15,040 nucleotides of DNA from JAQBGV01 sp032128395 (GCA_032128395.1 JAQBGV010000149.1:1-15040), one strand, 5' to 3'. Shown: positions 1 through 6,545, counted from the stretch's first letter. Notes: generated by a model from the letters alone, not told the origin. Numbers and translations are program-made.

Positions 1-721
1 CCACTGGAGCTTCCCACTCTGACTTTCTTTCGAGGTACCAAAAGCCTGTCACATGACCACGTTCTCCCCAATCCGGAGGATTGGGCAAGACACATGAACT
101 GTACCCGTGAATAATCGGTGCCTGTCGTCTTTCATGGTCACGCCAGACAGAGATCGCTGGCAGTTCCAATTTCTCTATTCGCAAACGGTTCAGATAGGGT
201 TGCACAACATGCCAGAATCCATATTCAGACACAGCATGGGTCAGCCAGTTGTAGGTTCGTCCCAGTTTCAATCCCTGCGGAAACGCAGGACTGGGAAAGT
301 GTCGAGTTCTCATTGCCGGTTGTAAGCAAGTTGCTATGGCCGGAATCGATAGCTTTTTCGCCATGTCATAACCAAAGAAACTGAATGGAGTAAAGATGAT
401 AGCGTCAGTACTCTGGCAGGCCATCCAGCAATCTTCTGCCAATTGTGCCAGCACGGGTTCAAATGCCTTCGCGGCCCGACGCATAAGGCGCAGAGTGTTG
501 CGACCGCTTCTTAGCGTTCGTTGTCCGTGCTGGCTGAACAGGATTTCCTTCGGATTACCCTCGATGGGAAAAAACGTGAGACCACGTCCCTCAACCAGTT
601 CCCTAAATATTTCGTGAGTCGCCAAACGAACTGAATATCCGCTTGCCTTCAACCCGAGACCAAGCGCAACGAATGGCTGAACATCGCCCCGCGATCCGAC
701 AGCAAGAATTGTTATGTGCAT
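1..721 (-). CDS. GT28/UGT-family glycosyltransferase (sterol glucosyltransferase-like), C-terminal part off the window
   Basis: I translated the minus strand from an ATG at 721-719 and found 240 codons without a stop, running off the left edge. The N-terminus begins MHITILAVGSRGDVQPF, the acceptor-domain opening typical of GT28/GT1 enzymes such as bacterial sterol 3-beta-glucosyltransferases and YjiC-like UDP-glycosyltransferases. LATHEIF follows at about residues 33-39 and HVTGFWYLE at 223-231, the stretch that in this family precedes the linker to the nucleotide-sugar-binding half. Family members are roughly 400-430 residues, so about the C-terminal 45 percent, with the donor site, is missing. 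By family it would transfer a sugar from a nucleotide donor to a lipid or small hydrophobic acceptor; the acceptor cannot be read. The start was chosen by the family pattern; the frame stays open upstream but has no better start, and no strong ribosome site is visible. GC is clearly lower than in the genes to the right. Confidence 0.85.
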   Translation of the reverse strand, partial: MHITILAVGSRGDVQPFVALGLGLKASGYSVRLATHEIFRELVEGRGLTFFPIEGNPKEILFSQHGQRTLRSGRNTLRLMRRAAKAFEPVLAQLAEDCWMACQSTDAIIFTPFSFFGYDMAKKLSIPAIATCLQPAMRTRHFPSPAFPQGLKLGRTYNWLTHAVSEYGFWHVVQPYLNRLRIEKLELPAISVWRDHERRQAPIIHGYSSCVLPNPPDWGERGHVTGFWYLERKSEWEAPV

Positions 722-1235
722 TCCCGGGTAGCCTTGATCTCGCCGAATCCTGAGCGAACCGTTCCCAACAATGGAGTGGATATGTGTCTCAGCTTCCGTT
801 TGACATCCACTTGATCACTTTCTCGATACGATTTGGCCTACGTTTTTTGTCGATATCGCGAAGCCGACCCGATAGCGTCAGCATGAAGGCTTTCCTATTC
901 TTGGCATTACTAGCGACCTGGCCTTTCGCGGGTTTTCGGCCATCCCACGTAGCGTGAACTCGTGAGCACAATGCGGGCAAGGACACGGCCGGTTCCGCCA
1001 ATTGAAGTGATATGGAAACAACACTTTGTCGACGAGGGGCCGGGCCGTACTGCGCGTCAATGTAGCCGAAGACTTCGTGGAAGTCACGCTCACGGCCCGG
1101 GCAGCCTTCTCGAAACGCTCGTGGCCATACATCCTGTCCATGGCCGTCCCATGGCTGCTCTGTGCCGGTCTGAGCTTCCCCCGCTTTCCTGGACACCCCA
1201 ACTAGATCAGAGACCACGATTGTGAGCAGTGCTCA
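722..1235 (-). other. Degraded stretch between glycosyltransferase and IS630 remnant, no confident gene
   Basis: About 500 bp without a gene I can name. Two overlapping minus-strand frames are open here: 789-1217 (142 codons) and 878-1201 (107 codons). The 107-codon frame holds a CPCPHC cysteine cluster after PYHFNWRNR. The end of the 142-codon frame, KAFMLTLSGRLRDIDKK followed by RIEKVIKWM, has a loose likeness to the C-terminal tail of YdeI/OmdA-like proteins. Neither frame reads as a whole protein, and plausible fragments switch between frames, which is what a frameshifted, decaying gene would look like. Between 722 and 788 I see no clear promoter or terminator. Confidence 0.25.
1223..1235. 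repeat. Short perfect palindrome next to the IS630 transposase stop codon
   Basis: TGAGCA, one central G, then TGCTCA form a perfect 6-bp inverted repeat directly abutting the stop codon of the IS630 transposase remnant at 1236-1238. The one-base spacer is too short for an ordinary RNA hairpin. It may belong to the terminal region of the element or be chance; no matching partner was found at the other end. Confidence 0.3.
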
Positions 1236-1916
1236 TCAACCCGCCCGTCTCCGCCGTAGGTGGCGCTTCTTGAGCTTCCGGCGATCCGCCTCGGCTTGCA
1301 TGTGCTCCTCCACTCTCTCCACCAGTTCTTCGATACTCCGACACCGGTGGTTTCGAGTCACGTTGGCGTGCAGGTCCTCCCACAACCGTTCGATCTTGTT
1401 CTCCTCTGGCGTGTACGGCGGAAGAAAGTGCAGCTGGAAGAGTCCTCGTTGCTCGGCCAGGTAGCGCTGGGCTCTCTTGCTCGAGTGGATCGTGTAGTTG
1501 TCCAGCACCAGGTGGATTCGGCGGGCTTTCCGATTCCGTCTCTTCAATTCCTTGAGTTGTGCAAGGAACAGATCGGTGTTCTTCCGATCTCCTGCAACGA
1601 AGATCAGATCTGTTCCGTCGGGCGACAGCGCTCCCGACAGGTACTTCTTCTTGTTTCTTCCCGGGGTCACCACCGTCTTTTGCTGCCCGATCGGCATCCA
1701 GTCTCGTCCGATCCTCGGGTTCAGGTGCTGCTGAACAATCTTCGCGAGAGCTTGCAACAGATCGGAGTCGACCTTGGCGATGCCGTTTTCCTTCCGCCGG
1801 TCCTCGAGCCCAGCTTTTCCCTTCTTGATGAAGCGACGCGCAACGCGCACGGCCGTAGCCTGAGCACAGCCGAGTGCACGAGAGATCTGGGTCGCTCCCC
1901 AGCCCTGCGAGCGCAT
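1236..1916 (-). pseudogene. IS630-family transposase, internally deleted, first catalytic Asp missing
   Basis: The minus strand encodes a helix-turn-helix segment (GWGATQISRALGCAQAT, starting at about 1907), then the strand and loop HLNPRIGRDWM, then VLDNYTIH with the second catalytic Asp, then PPYTPEENKIERLW with the catalytic Glu, and a very basic tail ending at the stop 1236-1238. Intact relatives have a long segment between the helix-turn-helix linker and HLNP that ends in an EDEVDI-like motif carrying the first catalytic Asp. Here the linker ...LLQALAKIVQQ joins HLNP directly near 1727-1733, in frame. From my memory of the family about 80-100 residues are gone. The sequence before the helix-turn-helix is also not IS630-like in this frame. 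I infer an inactive copy; mobilisation in trans by a related element would depend on intact ends, which I could not identify. Confidence 0.8.
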
Positions 1917-2050
1917 CTTCGTCAAACACCGACATGGAGTCCGCGATCTCGATATGGAGATCCTCCGCGAGATGACACAAGCCGAGAGCGCAGATTCGGC
2001 GGGCGAGGTCGAGCTTGTCGAGTGCGATCTCCTGGGGGTCTGCGTCGTCA
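1917..2050 (-). other. Junction segment between IS630 remnant and TPR gene fragment
   Basis: This segment joins the last recognisable IS630 sequence to the first recognisable TPR sequence. On the minus strand, in a frame different from the transposase frame, it reads DPQEIALDKLDLARRICALG and then LCHLAEDLHIEIADSM, which looks protein-like but matches no family I know. It could be the frameshifted N-terminus of the transposase, a fragment of another gene, or chance in GC-rich DNA. No inverted repeat marking the end of the IS630 element was found. Confidence 0.3.
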
Positions 2051-2522
2051 CTGCAACTTCGAAAGGTTGTGGACAGCCGTCTGCGAACACTGGGGCCTCG
2101 GAATCGCTCAACTCACGGGGCCCAGCGAAGTCTAGCTGTCGTGCTGAGCTCACTCGGAGAATACCAAGAGTCCGCTGATCTATGGCGGCCGATCGTCACT
2201 TACAGCGAGGAGGAGTACGGCCCCAGCAACTTTGCAACGCTGTCCGCTCTCAGCAACCTCGCAGCGGCGCTGCGCGGGGCAATGGATTGGCAGAACGCCC
2301 TCGCGGCCTGCCGTCTCGCGCAGGAGCGTACCAAGCCAGACGATCCGTCTGCCTGGCACTTGATCACTGCCGAGGGAACCATATATCTTGCGAGCGGCGA
2401 CACCGGCCGCGCGGAACCGCTCTTCCTCGAGGCCTACCAGGGGCTCATCGATCTCGGTGTGACCGACTCGCGGTTGGCCTACCCCGTCAAGAATCTTGTC
2501 GGACTCTACGACCAGATCGAGG
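2051..2522 (+). pseudogene. TPR-repeat protein, headless 3' part, interrupted by IS66
   Basis: The plus-strand frame starting around LQLRKVVDSRLRTLGP is a TPR array: SLAVVLSSLGEYQESADLW, then FATLSALSNLAAAL with WQNALAACRLAQE, then LITAEGTIYLASGDTGRAEP with LFLEAYQGLIDLG, then YPVKNLVGLYDQIE. The LGP after the helix pair is typical of the TPR_10/TPR_12 repeats that follow many bacterial Ser/Thr protein kinases, so a kinase or similar head upstream is likely but not visible. The 5' part is missing at the junction with the IS630 remnant; upstream of ~2050 the same frame meets stops near 1826-1858 and no TPR sequence continues. The 3' part is cut after DQIE by the IS66 element and resumes at 5180. 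Confidence 0.85.
2515..2522 (+). repeat. 8-bp target-site duplication of IS66, left copy
   Basis: GATCGAGG directly precedes the left inverted repeat and is repeated identically at 5172-5179 after the right inverted repeat. Eight base pairs is the duplication length known for IS66-family insertions. Confidence 0.95.
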
Positions 2523-2546
2523 GTAAGCGTCCGTTGGCGCACAGGT
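2523..2546 (+). repeat. IS66 left inverted repeat
   Basis: Starts GTAAGCGTCCGTTG at 2523-2536 and ends GCACAGGT at 2539-2546. It pairs with the complement of 5148-5171, with mismatches only at 2537 and 2538. Confidence 0.93.
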
Positions 2547-2600
2547 TGGCGTGAATCCGGGAATGGACGATCCTTCGCGTGACCCGCGGAGGAGGACCAC

Positions 2601-2927
2601 GTGCGCGCACGACGTCGGACACTGCGTTCCCCCGAGGAGATCCGCGAGATCCTCGCCGAGCACCGTTCCAGCGGGCAGAGTGTTCGCGCCTTCGCTCTCG
2701 AGCGAGGGATCCCGGTCTCCACGCTCGCTCTGTGGACCCGGCGCTACGCCGCAGTCTCCCCCGCGCTCATCCCACTGCGCGTTCGCGAGCCCGAGGATCA
2801 CTCTCTTGCGCCCCGGCCTGCGCTCAGTGTTCGCATCGAGCTTGCGGGCGGCGTGACCATCGCCATCGACGGGGTTTCCCGCCCGGGGGAGCTGCGCGCC
2901 ATCCTCTCGGAGCTCGATCTGCCGTGA
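2601..2927 (+). CDS. tnpA: IS66 accessory protein TnpA (Orf1, helix-turn-helix)
   Basis: A 108-residue protein with an N-terminal helix-turn-helix: SPEEIREILAEHRSSGQSVR followed by AFALERGIPVSTLALWTRRY, at about residues 10-49. The C-terminal half ends in RIELAGGVTIAIDG and LRAILSEL, a strand-rich stretch seen in IS66 Orf1 proteins. The start is a GTG at 2601, eight or so bases after a clear GGAGGAGG ribosome site at 2588. By family it is needed for transposition and probably binds the element's DNA, but its exact role is not settled. Its TGA stop overlaps the GTG start of tnpB (GTGA), which implies translational coupling. Confidence 0.9.
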   Translation: MRARRRTLRSPEEIREILAEHRSSGQSVRAFALERGIPVSTLALWTRRYAAVSPALIPLRVREPEDHSLAPRPALSVRIELAGGVTIAIDGVSRPGELRAILSELDLP

Positions 2928-3301
2928 TCGGGCTCGGGGCCGCGACGCGGATCTATCTCGCCGCCGGGGTCACTGACCTACGCAAGTCTTTCGATGGGCT
3001 CTACGGCATCGTCGAGGAGGCGCTCGCGCTCGACCCAATGTCCGGCGCGCTGTTCGTGTTCTGCAATCGATCACGCAACCGGCTCAAGGTGCTCTACTGG
3101 GATGGCAGCGGACTCTGCGTCCTTGCAAAACGTCTCGAGCAGGGCACCTTTCGATGGCCATCGGTGGCAGCGGCGAGTCACGAGGTGACGCGCGCAGAGC
3201 TCGAGCTCATCATCTCCGGCATCGACATCGCCAGCGCGCGCGAACGGAAGTGGTATCGCCGATCGCCTCGGGCACAGGAATCTGCGAAGAGCGCTTGCTA
3301 A
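2924..3301 (+). CDS. tnpB: IS66 accessory protein TnpB (Orf2)
   Basis: A 125-residue protein reading VIGLGAATRIYLAAGVTDLR, then KSFDGLYGIVEEAL, LFVFCNRSRNRLKVLYWDG and LEQGTFRWP, which is the diagnostic IS66 Orf2 pattern (T-D-x-R-K-S-F-D-G-L and N-R-x-R-x-R-x-K-x-L-Y-W-D). Family length is about 115-120 residues, so this one is slightly long with an extra charged tail after WYRRSP. The start was chosen as the GTG at 2924 that overlaps the tnpA stop; there is no separate ribosome site. It is required with TnpA and TnpC for transposition of IS66 elements of this layout, though its biochemical function is unclear. Confidence 0.93.
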   Translation: MIGLGAATRIYLAAGVTDLRKSFDGLYGIVEEALALDPMSGALFVFCNRSRNRLKVLYWDGSGLCVLAKRLEQGTFRWPSVAAASHEVTRAELELIISGIDIASARERKWYRRSPRAQESAKSAC

Positions 3302-3317
3302 TATCGCATAGCGATAT
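3301..3317 (+). promoter_or_regulatory. Perfect 7-bp hairpin between tnpB and tnpC
   Basis: ATATCGC, loop ATA, GCGATAT form a perfect stem. It begins on the last base of the tnpB stop codon and ends four bases before the first tnpC start. It occupies exactly the place where a tnpC ribosome site would lie, and no such site is seen. It could restrain tnpC translation or act in coupling; there is no T-run, so it is unlikely to be a terminator. Confidence 0.45.
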
Positions 3318-3320
3318 AGA

Positions 3321-4967
3321 ATGTGCGCCATGACCGACGCACTTGCCGATCTCCATGCTCGTCTGCGTTCCCTCGAGGAATCGAACCGCGCCCTCGCTGC
3401 CGAGCGCGATGCTCTGGTCAGCGAGCGCAATGCGCTCCGCGAGAATCAGATCGACATGTCGGACCAGATCGCCTCCCTCGAGATCCAGATCGAACGCTTC
3501 CGCCGCATACTCTACGGGCGCTCCTCCGAGAAGATCCACCCGAGCGAGCTCCTCCCCGGGATGCTTCCCCTCTTCTCCGACGAGGAGCTCGCCGCCCTCG
3601 AGGACGACCACCAGGTCCCCGCCAGCGAGCTCGAACCCCAGCTTCCCGAGGGCACCAGCGCGGACGGGGGTGGACCCGCGCCCGAGGGAGACCCAGAGCA
3701 GAAGAAGCGCGGCAAGCGGCCCGCTCGCCGCCTCCCCCCGGCGGACCTCCCCCGCAAGGAGCGCGACGTCACGATCCCAGAAGAGGATCGCCGGTGCTCG
3801 GCCTGCGACGAAGTGATGCCGAGTATCGGCGTCGAGACCACCGAGCGGATCGAACGAGTCCCCGCCCAGTACTACCTCGACGTCCAGCGGCGCCACAAGT
3901 ACGCCTGCCCCTGCAAGCAGGGGAGCGCGATCACGACGCGCGCCGAGCCGGGGGTGGTGGCGGGCGGGGTCTTCGGTATCTCCTTCGCCGTCGACGTCGC
4001 GATCTCGAAGTTCCTCGCGCACCTGCCGCTCTACCGCCAGGCGATGCTGCTTCGTCGCGACCACGGGATCGAGGTGAGTTCGTCGACGCTCGCCGACCAG
4101 ATCGCCCATCTCACTGATCGACTCGTCCCGGTGTACTGGGCGGTGATCGCCGAGCTGAAGCGCCTCGGCTACGTACAAGCGGACGAGACGCCGATCCGCG
4201 TGCTCGCGCCCGGGAAGTGCCGGCAGGGCTGGATCTGGACCTACAGCAACCCCAAGGGGCCGGTGGTCTTCGAGTTCCGGCGGGGGCGCGGCCGCGATGG
4301 TCCGCTCGAGTTCCTCGCCGGCTTCGAAGGGGCGATCCAGCACGACGGGTACGCAGTCTACGATCTCGTATCGGCCGCGCTGCACCTCATCCAGTACGGC
4401 TGCTGGGCGCACGCGCGCAGACACTTCGAGGAGGCGCGGGGGAAGGCGCAGAGCCGGGCGGATCGGGTCATCGCCCTGATCCAGGCGCTCTACCGGGTCG
4501 AGGCGGAGGCGCGCGAGCGCGGCCTCGATGCCGAGGCACGGCGCGCACTCCGACAGGAGAAGTCGCGCCCGGTGCTCGCGACAGTGAAGCAGGTCCTCGA
4601 CCACATGTCGGGGACGCTGCGACCGAAGCATCCGCTCGCGCAGGCGGTGGAGTACGTGCGCAGCCGCTGGGAGATCCTGACCCGATACGTCGATGACGGC
4701 CGGATCGAGATCGACACGAACCTTGCGGAGAACTCGCTGCGGCCGGTGGCGCTCCTTCGCAACAACAGCCTCTTCGCCGGGAGCGACGAGGGCGGGGTCC
4801 GGGCGGCAATCCTGCTGACCTTGATCGGAACGGTGCTGCGGCTCGGCGCGAATCCGCGGGAGTACCTGGTGTGGGCGCTCGAGCAGAGCTGGGACGCGCC
4901 GGCGGCGCGCATGGCCGAGCTGACGCCGTCCTGCTGGTTCGCGGAGAAGAACGTGATCGCGGAGTAG
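3321..4967 (+). CDS. tnpC: IS66 family transposase TnpC
   Basis: A 548-residue DDE transposase that catalyses cleavage and joining of the element ends. In order: an N-terminal leucine-rich coiled coil (about residues 5-62), the RILYGRSSEK motif (about 66-76), a Pro/Gly/Glu-rich linker, an IS66 zinc-binding domain with CSAC at 159-162 and CPC at 196-198, then the catalytic domain. Catalytic candidates are D288 in QADETPIRV, D342 in QHDGYAVYD and E470 in DTNLAENSLRP, with CWAHARRHF between the second and third. The C-terminal IS66 extension follows (LLTLIGTVLRLGANPREYL). The length and motifs are those of an intact enzyme. The first ATG (3321) was taken; a second ATG at 3330 is equally possible because neither has a ribosome site. 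Confidence 0.95.
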   Translation: MCAMTDALADLHARLRSLEESNRALAAERDALVSERNALRENQIDMSDQIASLEIQIERFRRILYGRSSEKIHPSELLPGMLPLFSDEELAALEDDHQVPASELEPQLPEGTSADGGGPAPEGDPEQKKRGKRPARRLPPADLPRKERDVTIPEEDRRCSACDEVMPSIGVETTERIERVPAQYYLDVQRRHKYACPCKQGSAITTRAEPGVVAGGVFGISFAVDVAISKFLAHLPLYRQAMLLRRDHGIEVSSSTLADQIAHLTDRLVPVYWAVIAELKRLGYVQADETPIRVLAPGKCRQGWIWTYSNPKGPVVFEFRRGRGRDGPLEFLAGFEGAIQHDGYAVYDLVSAALHLIQYGCWAHARRHFEEARGKAQSRADRVIALIQALYRVEAEARERGLDAEARRALRQEKSRPVLATVKQVLDHMSGTLRPKHPLAQAVEYVRSRWEILTRYVDDGRIEIDTNLAENSLRPVALLRNNSLFAGSDEGGVRAAILLTLIGTVLRLGANPREYLVWALEQSWDAPAARMAELTPSCWFAEKNVIAE

Positions 4968-5147
4968 GCGCGGCGCGGCAGAGGAGCTGGAGGACCGGGT
5001 GATGGCCGGATGGGGAGACCTACCCGGCCATGGTGCATCCTGGGCGCACAATCCGAGGGAACGGCGACGAACGACCCGGCAATCGAGAGCGCTCGGCATC
5101 GCCCCTCCCTCGCCGGGAGATCATCGCTCGGGCTAGGCGAGCTGGGG
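4968..5147. other. Non-coding 3' part of the IS66 element
   Basis: The stretch from the tnpC stop to the right inverted repeat. I see no gene and no convincing terminator hairpin here. The open frames crossing it have no recognisable content. Confidence 0.5.
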
Positions 5148-5171
5148 ACCTGTGCTGCAACGGACGCTTAC
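5148..5171 (-). repeat. IS66 right inverted repeat
   Basis: Read on the minus strand it begins GTAAGCGTCCGTTG and ends GCACAGGT, matching the left repeat at 22 of 24 positions. Confidence 0.93.
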
Positions 5172-5179
5172 GATCGAGG
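5172..5179 (+). repeat. 8-bp target-site duplication of IS66, right copy
   Basis: GATCGAGG, identical to 2515-2522, immediately after the right inverted repeat. Confidence 0.95.
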
Positions 5180-5247
5180 ACACCGAACAGGCAGTACGGT
5201 GGAGGAAGCGACTGGAGGAGATTCAAGGCACCTCGAGTGGACAGTGA
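5180..5247 (+). pseudogene. C-terminal tail of the IS66-interrupted TPR gene
   Basis: Joining 2522 to 5180 gives an uninterrupted frame ...GLYDQIE-DTEQAVRWRKRLEEIQGTSS-GQ and a TGA at 5245-5247. An acidic turn followed by an A-x-x-W-R-x-R-L-E-E helix is the usual ending of the TPR arrays of kinase-TPR proteins, so the join is convincing biologically as well as in frame. Only 22 codons lie to the right of the insertion. Confidence 0.9.
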
Positions 5248-5289
5248 TGGAGGGCAAGGCGTGGCCCGGTCGAGTTGATCGGCGACCGC

Positions 5290-5910
5290 CTAGCCAATAG
5301 CGCGCCAGCAGCACCAGCTTCCGACGCTGCGATACGGACGCCACGGCTCGGCCGCGATCTCCAGCTCTTTCGGAGTGGGCAGATCCTCGTTCCCGGCGAG
5401 TAGCGAGAAACCCTTCCGGACCCCGAGGTCGCCGACCGGCAACACATCGGGTCGCCCGAGTTGGAAGATCAGCAACATCTCCACCGTCCAGCGGCCGACC
5501 CCGTGGACTTGGATCAAGCGCTCGATGATCTCCTCATCATCGAGACGCGCGAGCGCCGCGAAGCCGGGGATCTTCCGCGCTTCGGCGTGCTCGGCCAGGT
5601 CCCGCAGCGCCTTCTGCTTCCCCCCAGAAATCCCCGCCGCTCGGAGCTTCGGAGCGCGGAGAGCGAGCAATCGTTCGGGGGTGGCGCGCCGGGCTGGAAA
5701 CAAGTCGAGGAATCGCCGGTGGATCGTCCCGGCCGCTTTCCCCGAGAGCTGTTGGAAGATGATCGACCGGGCGAGGTACCCGAACGGGCTCCGCATCCGA
5801 GTGATCTCGAGCGGGGCTTTCCGAGCCTGGGGAAGGATGCTACGGAACCTCGGATCGGCTCGACCGAGGTGCCCGAGGGCTTGATTCCAGTCGTAGGGGA
5901 GCGGTGCCAT
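5290..5910 (-). CDS. alkA: DNA-3-methyladenine glycosylase II (AlkA-type, HhH-GPD)
   Basis: A 206-residue base-excision repair glycosylase that would remove alkylated purines from DNA in the cytoplasm. FGYLARSIIFQQLSGKAAGT (about residues 43-62) is the HhH-GPD entry helix. VHGVGRWTVEMLLIFQLGRP (about 134-153) is the helix-hairpin-helix. LPVGDLGVRKG follows with the catalytic Asp at residue 161, and WRPYRSVGSWCCWRAIG is the usual C-terminus. It lacks the extra N-terminal domain of E. coli AlkA, as do many short bacterial homologues. I chose the ATG at 5910 (MAPLPYDWNQA) because the family begins with a short PYDW-like stretch; an in-frame GTG at 5961 would add 17 unlikely residues. Neither start has a good ribosome site. 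It is divergent from the gene at 5994. Confidence 0.88.
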   Translation of the reverse strand: MAPLPYDWNQALGHLGRADPRFRSILPQARKAPLEITRMRSPFGYLARSIIFQQLSGKAAGTIHRRFLDLFPARRATPERLLALRAPKLRAAGISGGKQKALRDLAEHAEARKIPGFAALARLDDEEIIERLIQVHGVGRWTVEMLLIFQLGRPDVLPVGDLGVRKGFSLLAGNEDLPTPKELEIAAEPWRPYRSVGSWCCWRAIG

Positions 5911-5993
5911 GGCGGGAGCTTCGGGACCGGCGGGGGAGTCGTCAAGGTGGAACGGGTCCACATCCGATCAAGGGGGGAGGTGGGAGGTCCTTC

Positions 5994-6296
5994 ATGGGCA
6001 CGGAAGATGTGCGGATCACCGAGCAGGTCCGCCGGGTGCTCGCCCGGCACTGGATCGACCCCACCGACCTTCGATGGACTTGTACGAAGGGGACGCTGCG
6101 ATTCCGCGGGACCTTTCGCCGGCTCCCTTCTCCGGAGAGTCCTCCCGTCGGCGAGCCACTCCTCGAGACGGTGTCGCAGGAGATCCGGCGGCTCCAAGGC
6201 GTTCAGAAGGTTTACTTCACCGGGGTTCAGGTCGAGGAGCGCTGGTTCCCGCCCGAGATCGATGTCGAACAGGATGATCTCGAGCGGCAGTCGTAG
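5994..6296 (+). CDS. Small BON-like protein
   Basis: A 100-residue soluble protein with no signal peptide. VRITEQVRRVLARHWIDPTD is a helix, LRWTCTKGTLRFRGTFRRL a beta pair, and LLETVSQEIRRLQGVQKVYF a helix-strand unit ending in FTGVQVEERWF. Helix, strand, strand, helix, strand with a G-V-x-x-V turn is the pattern of BON domains, which bind phospholipid or small ligands, but the match is by pattern only. The ATG at 5994 follows a clear GGGAGG ribosome site at 5982-5987. The membrane protein gene starts 18 bp downstream, so the two probably form an operon. Confidence 0.6.
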   Translation: MGTEDVRITEQVRRVLARHWIDPTDLRWTCTKGTLRFRGTFRRLPSPESPPVGEPLLETVSQEIRRLQGVQKVYFTGVQVEERWFPPEIDVEQDDLERQS

Positions 6297-6314
6297 GGGG
6301 AGAGTGGAGGAAGT

Positions 6315-6545
6315 GTGAACGAGCGACGCAACGGTCGCTGGTGGTTGGCGGGGCTCGTGATCGTCCTCGGCGTCGTCGCCTATCTGTTCGTCTCGAAGGG
6401 TGGGGTCGAGACGATGGAGACCTTTGCCGACGGCATCAGCGGGCACCAGGCGCTGCGGACGGGTCAGGACCTCGAGCGGCAACTCGACGGGATCACCGAC
6501 GAACGCAATGCGCAGCTCGAGGAAACGATGGGGACCGGCGACTAG
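6315..6545 (+). CDS. Small single-pass membrane protein, function unknown
   Basis: A 76-residue protein starting at a GTG with a GGAGGA ribosome site six or so bases upstream. A basic N-terminus (NERRNGR) is followed by one hydrophobic segment WWLAGLVIVLGVVAYLFV at about residues 9-26, then an acidic, glutamine-rich tail (QDLERQLDGITDERNAQLEE) that is probably helical and, by the positive-inside rule, outside the cytoplasm. It contains no cysteine or known motif. Its place 18 bp after the BON-like gene suggests a paired envelope role, which is inference only. Confidence 0.65.
   Translation: MNERRNGRWWLAGLVIVLGVVAYLFVSKGGVETMETFADGISGHQALRTGQDLERQLDGITDERNAQLEETMGTGD

Larger units (their letters stand above)
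2523..5171 (+). mobile_element. Complete IS66-family insertion sequence (2649 bp)
   Basis: The element has the canonical layout: inverted repeats at both ends, tnpA, tnpB and tnpC in order on one strand, and a flanking 8-bp direct repeat. The ends start GTAAGCGTCCGTTG on both sides, differ at two positions, then agree again over GCACAGGT, giving 24-bp repeats with 22 matches. All three reading frames are open and catalytic residues are present. The insertion lies inside the TPR gene, and deleting the element plus one duplication copy restores that frame. The perfect duplication and intact genes suggest a recent, possibly active copy. Confidence 0.96.

Noticed and set aside
107..617. Small plus-strand open frames at the left end
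   Set aside because: They lie antisense to the glycosyltransferase frame, which has clear family motifs, and carry no domain themselves.
1195..2050. Terminal inverted repeats for the IS630 element
   Set aside because: The best match between the two ends was a 6-bp GCAGTG with scattered identities beyond, which is chance level, so no element boundaries were called.
3210..5099. A 629-codon minus-strand open frame opposite tnpC
   Set aside because: It is a mirror of the GC-rich tnpC codons, is rich in Arg/Leu/Pro without any domain, and the opposite strand has a complete IS66 transposase.
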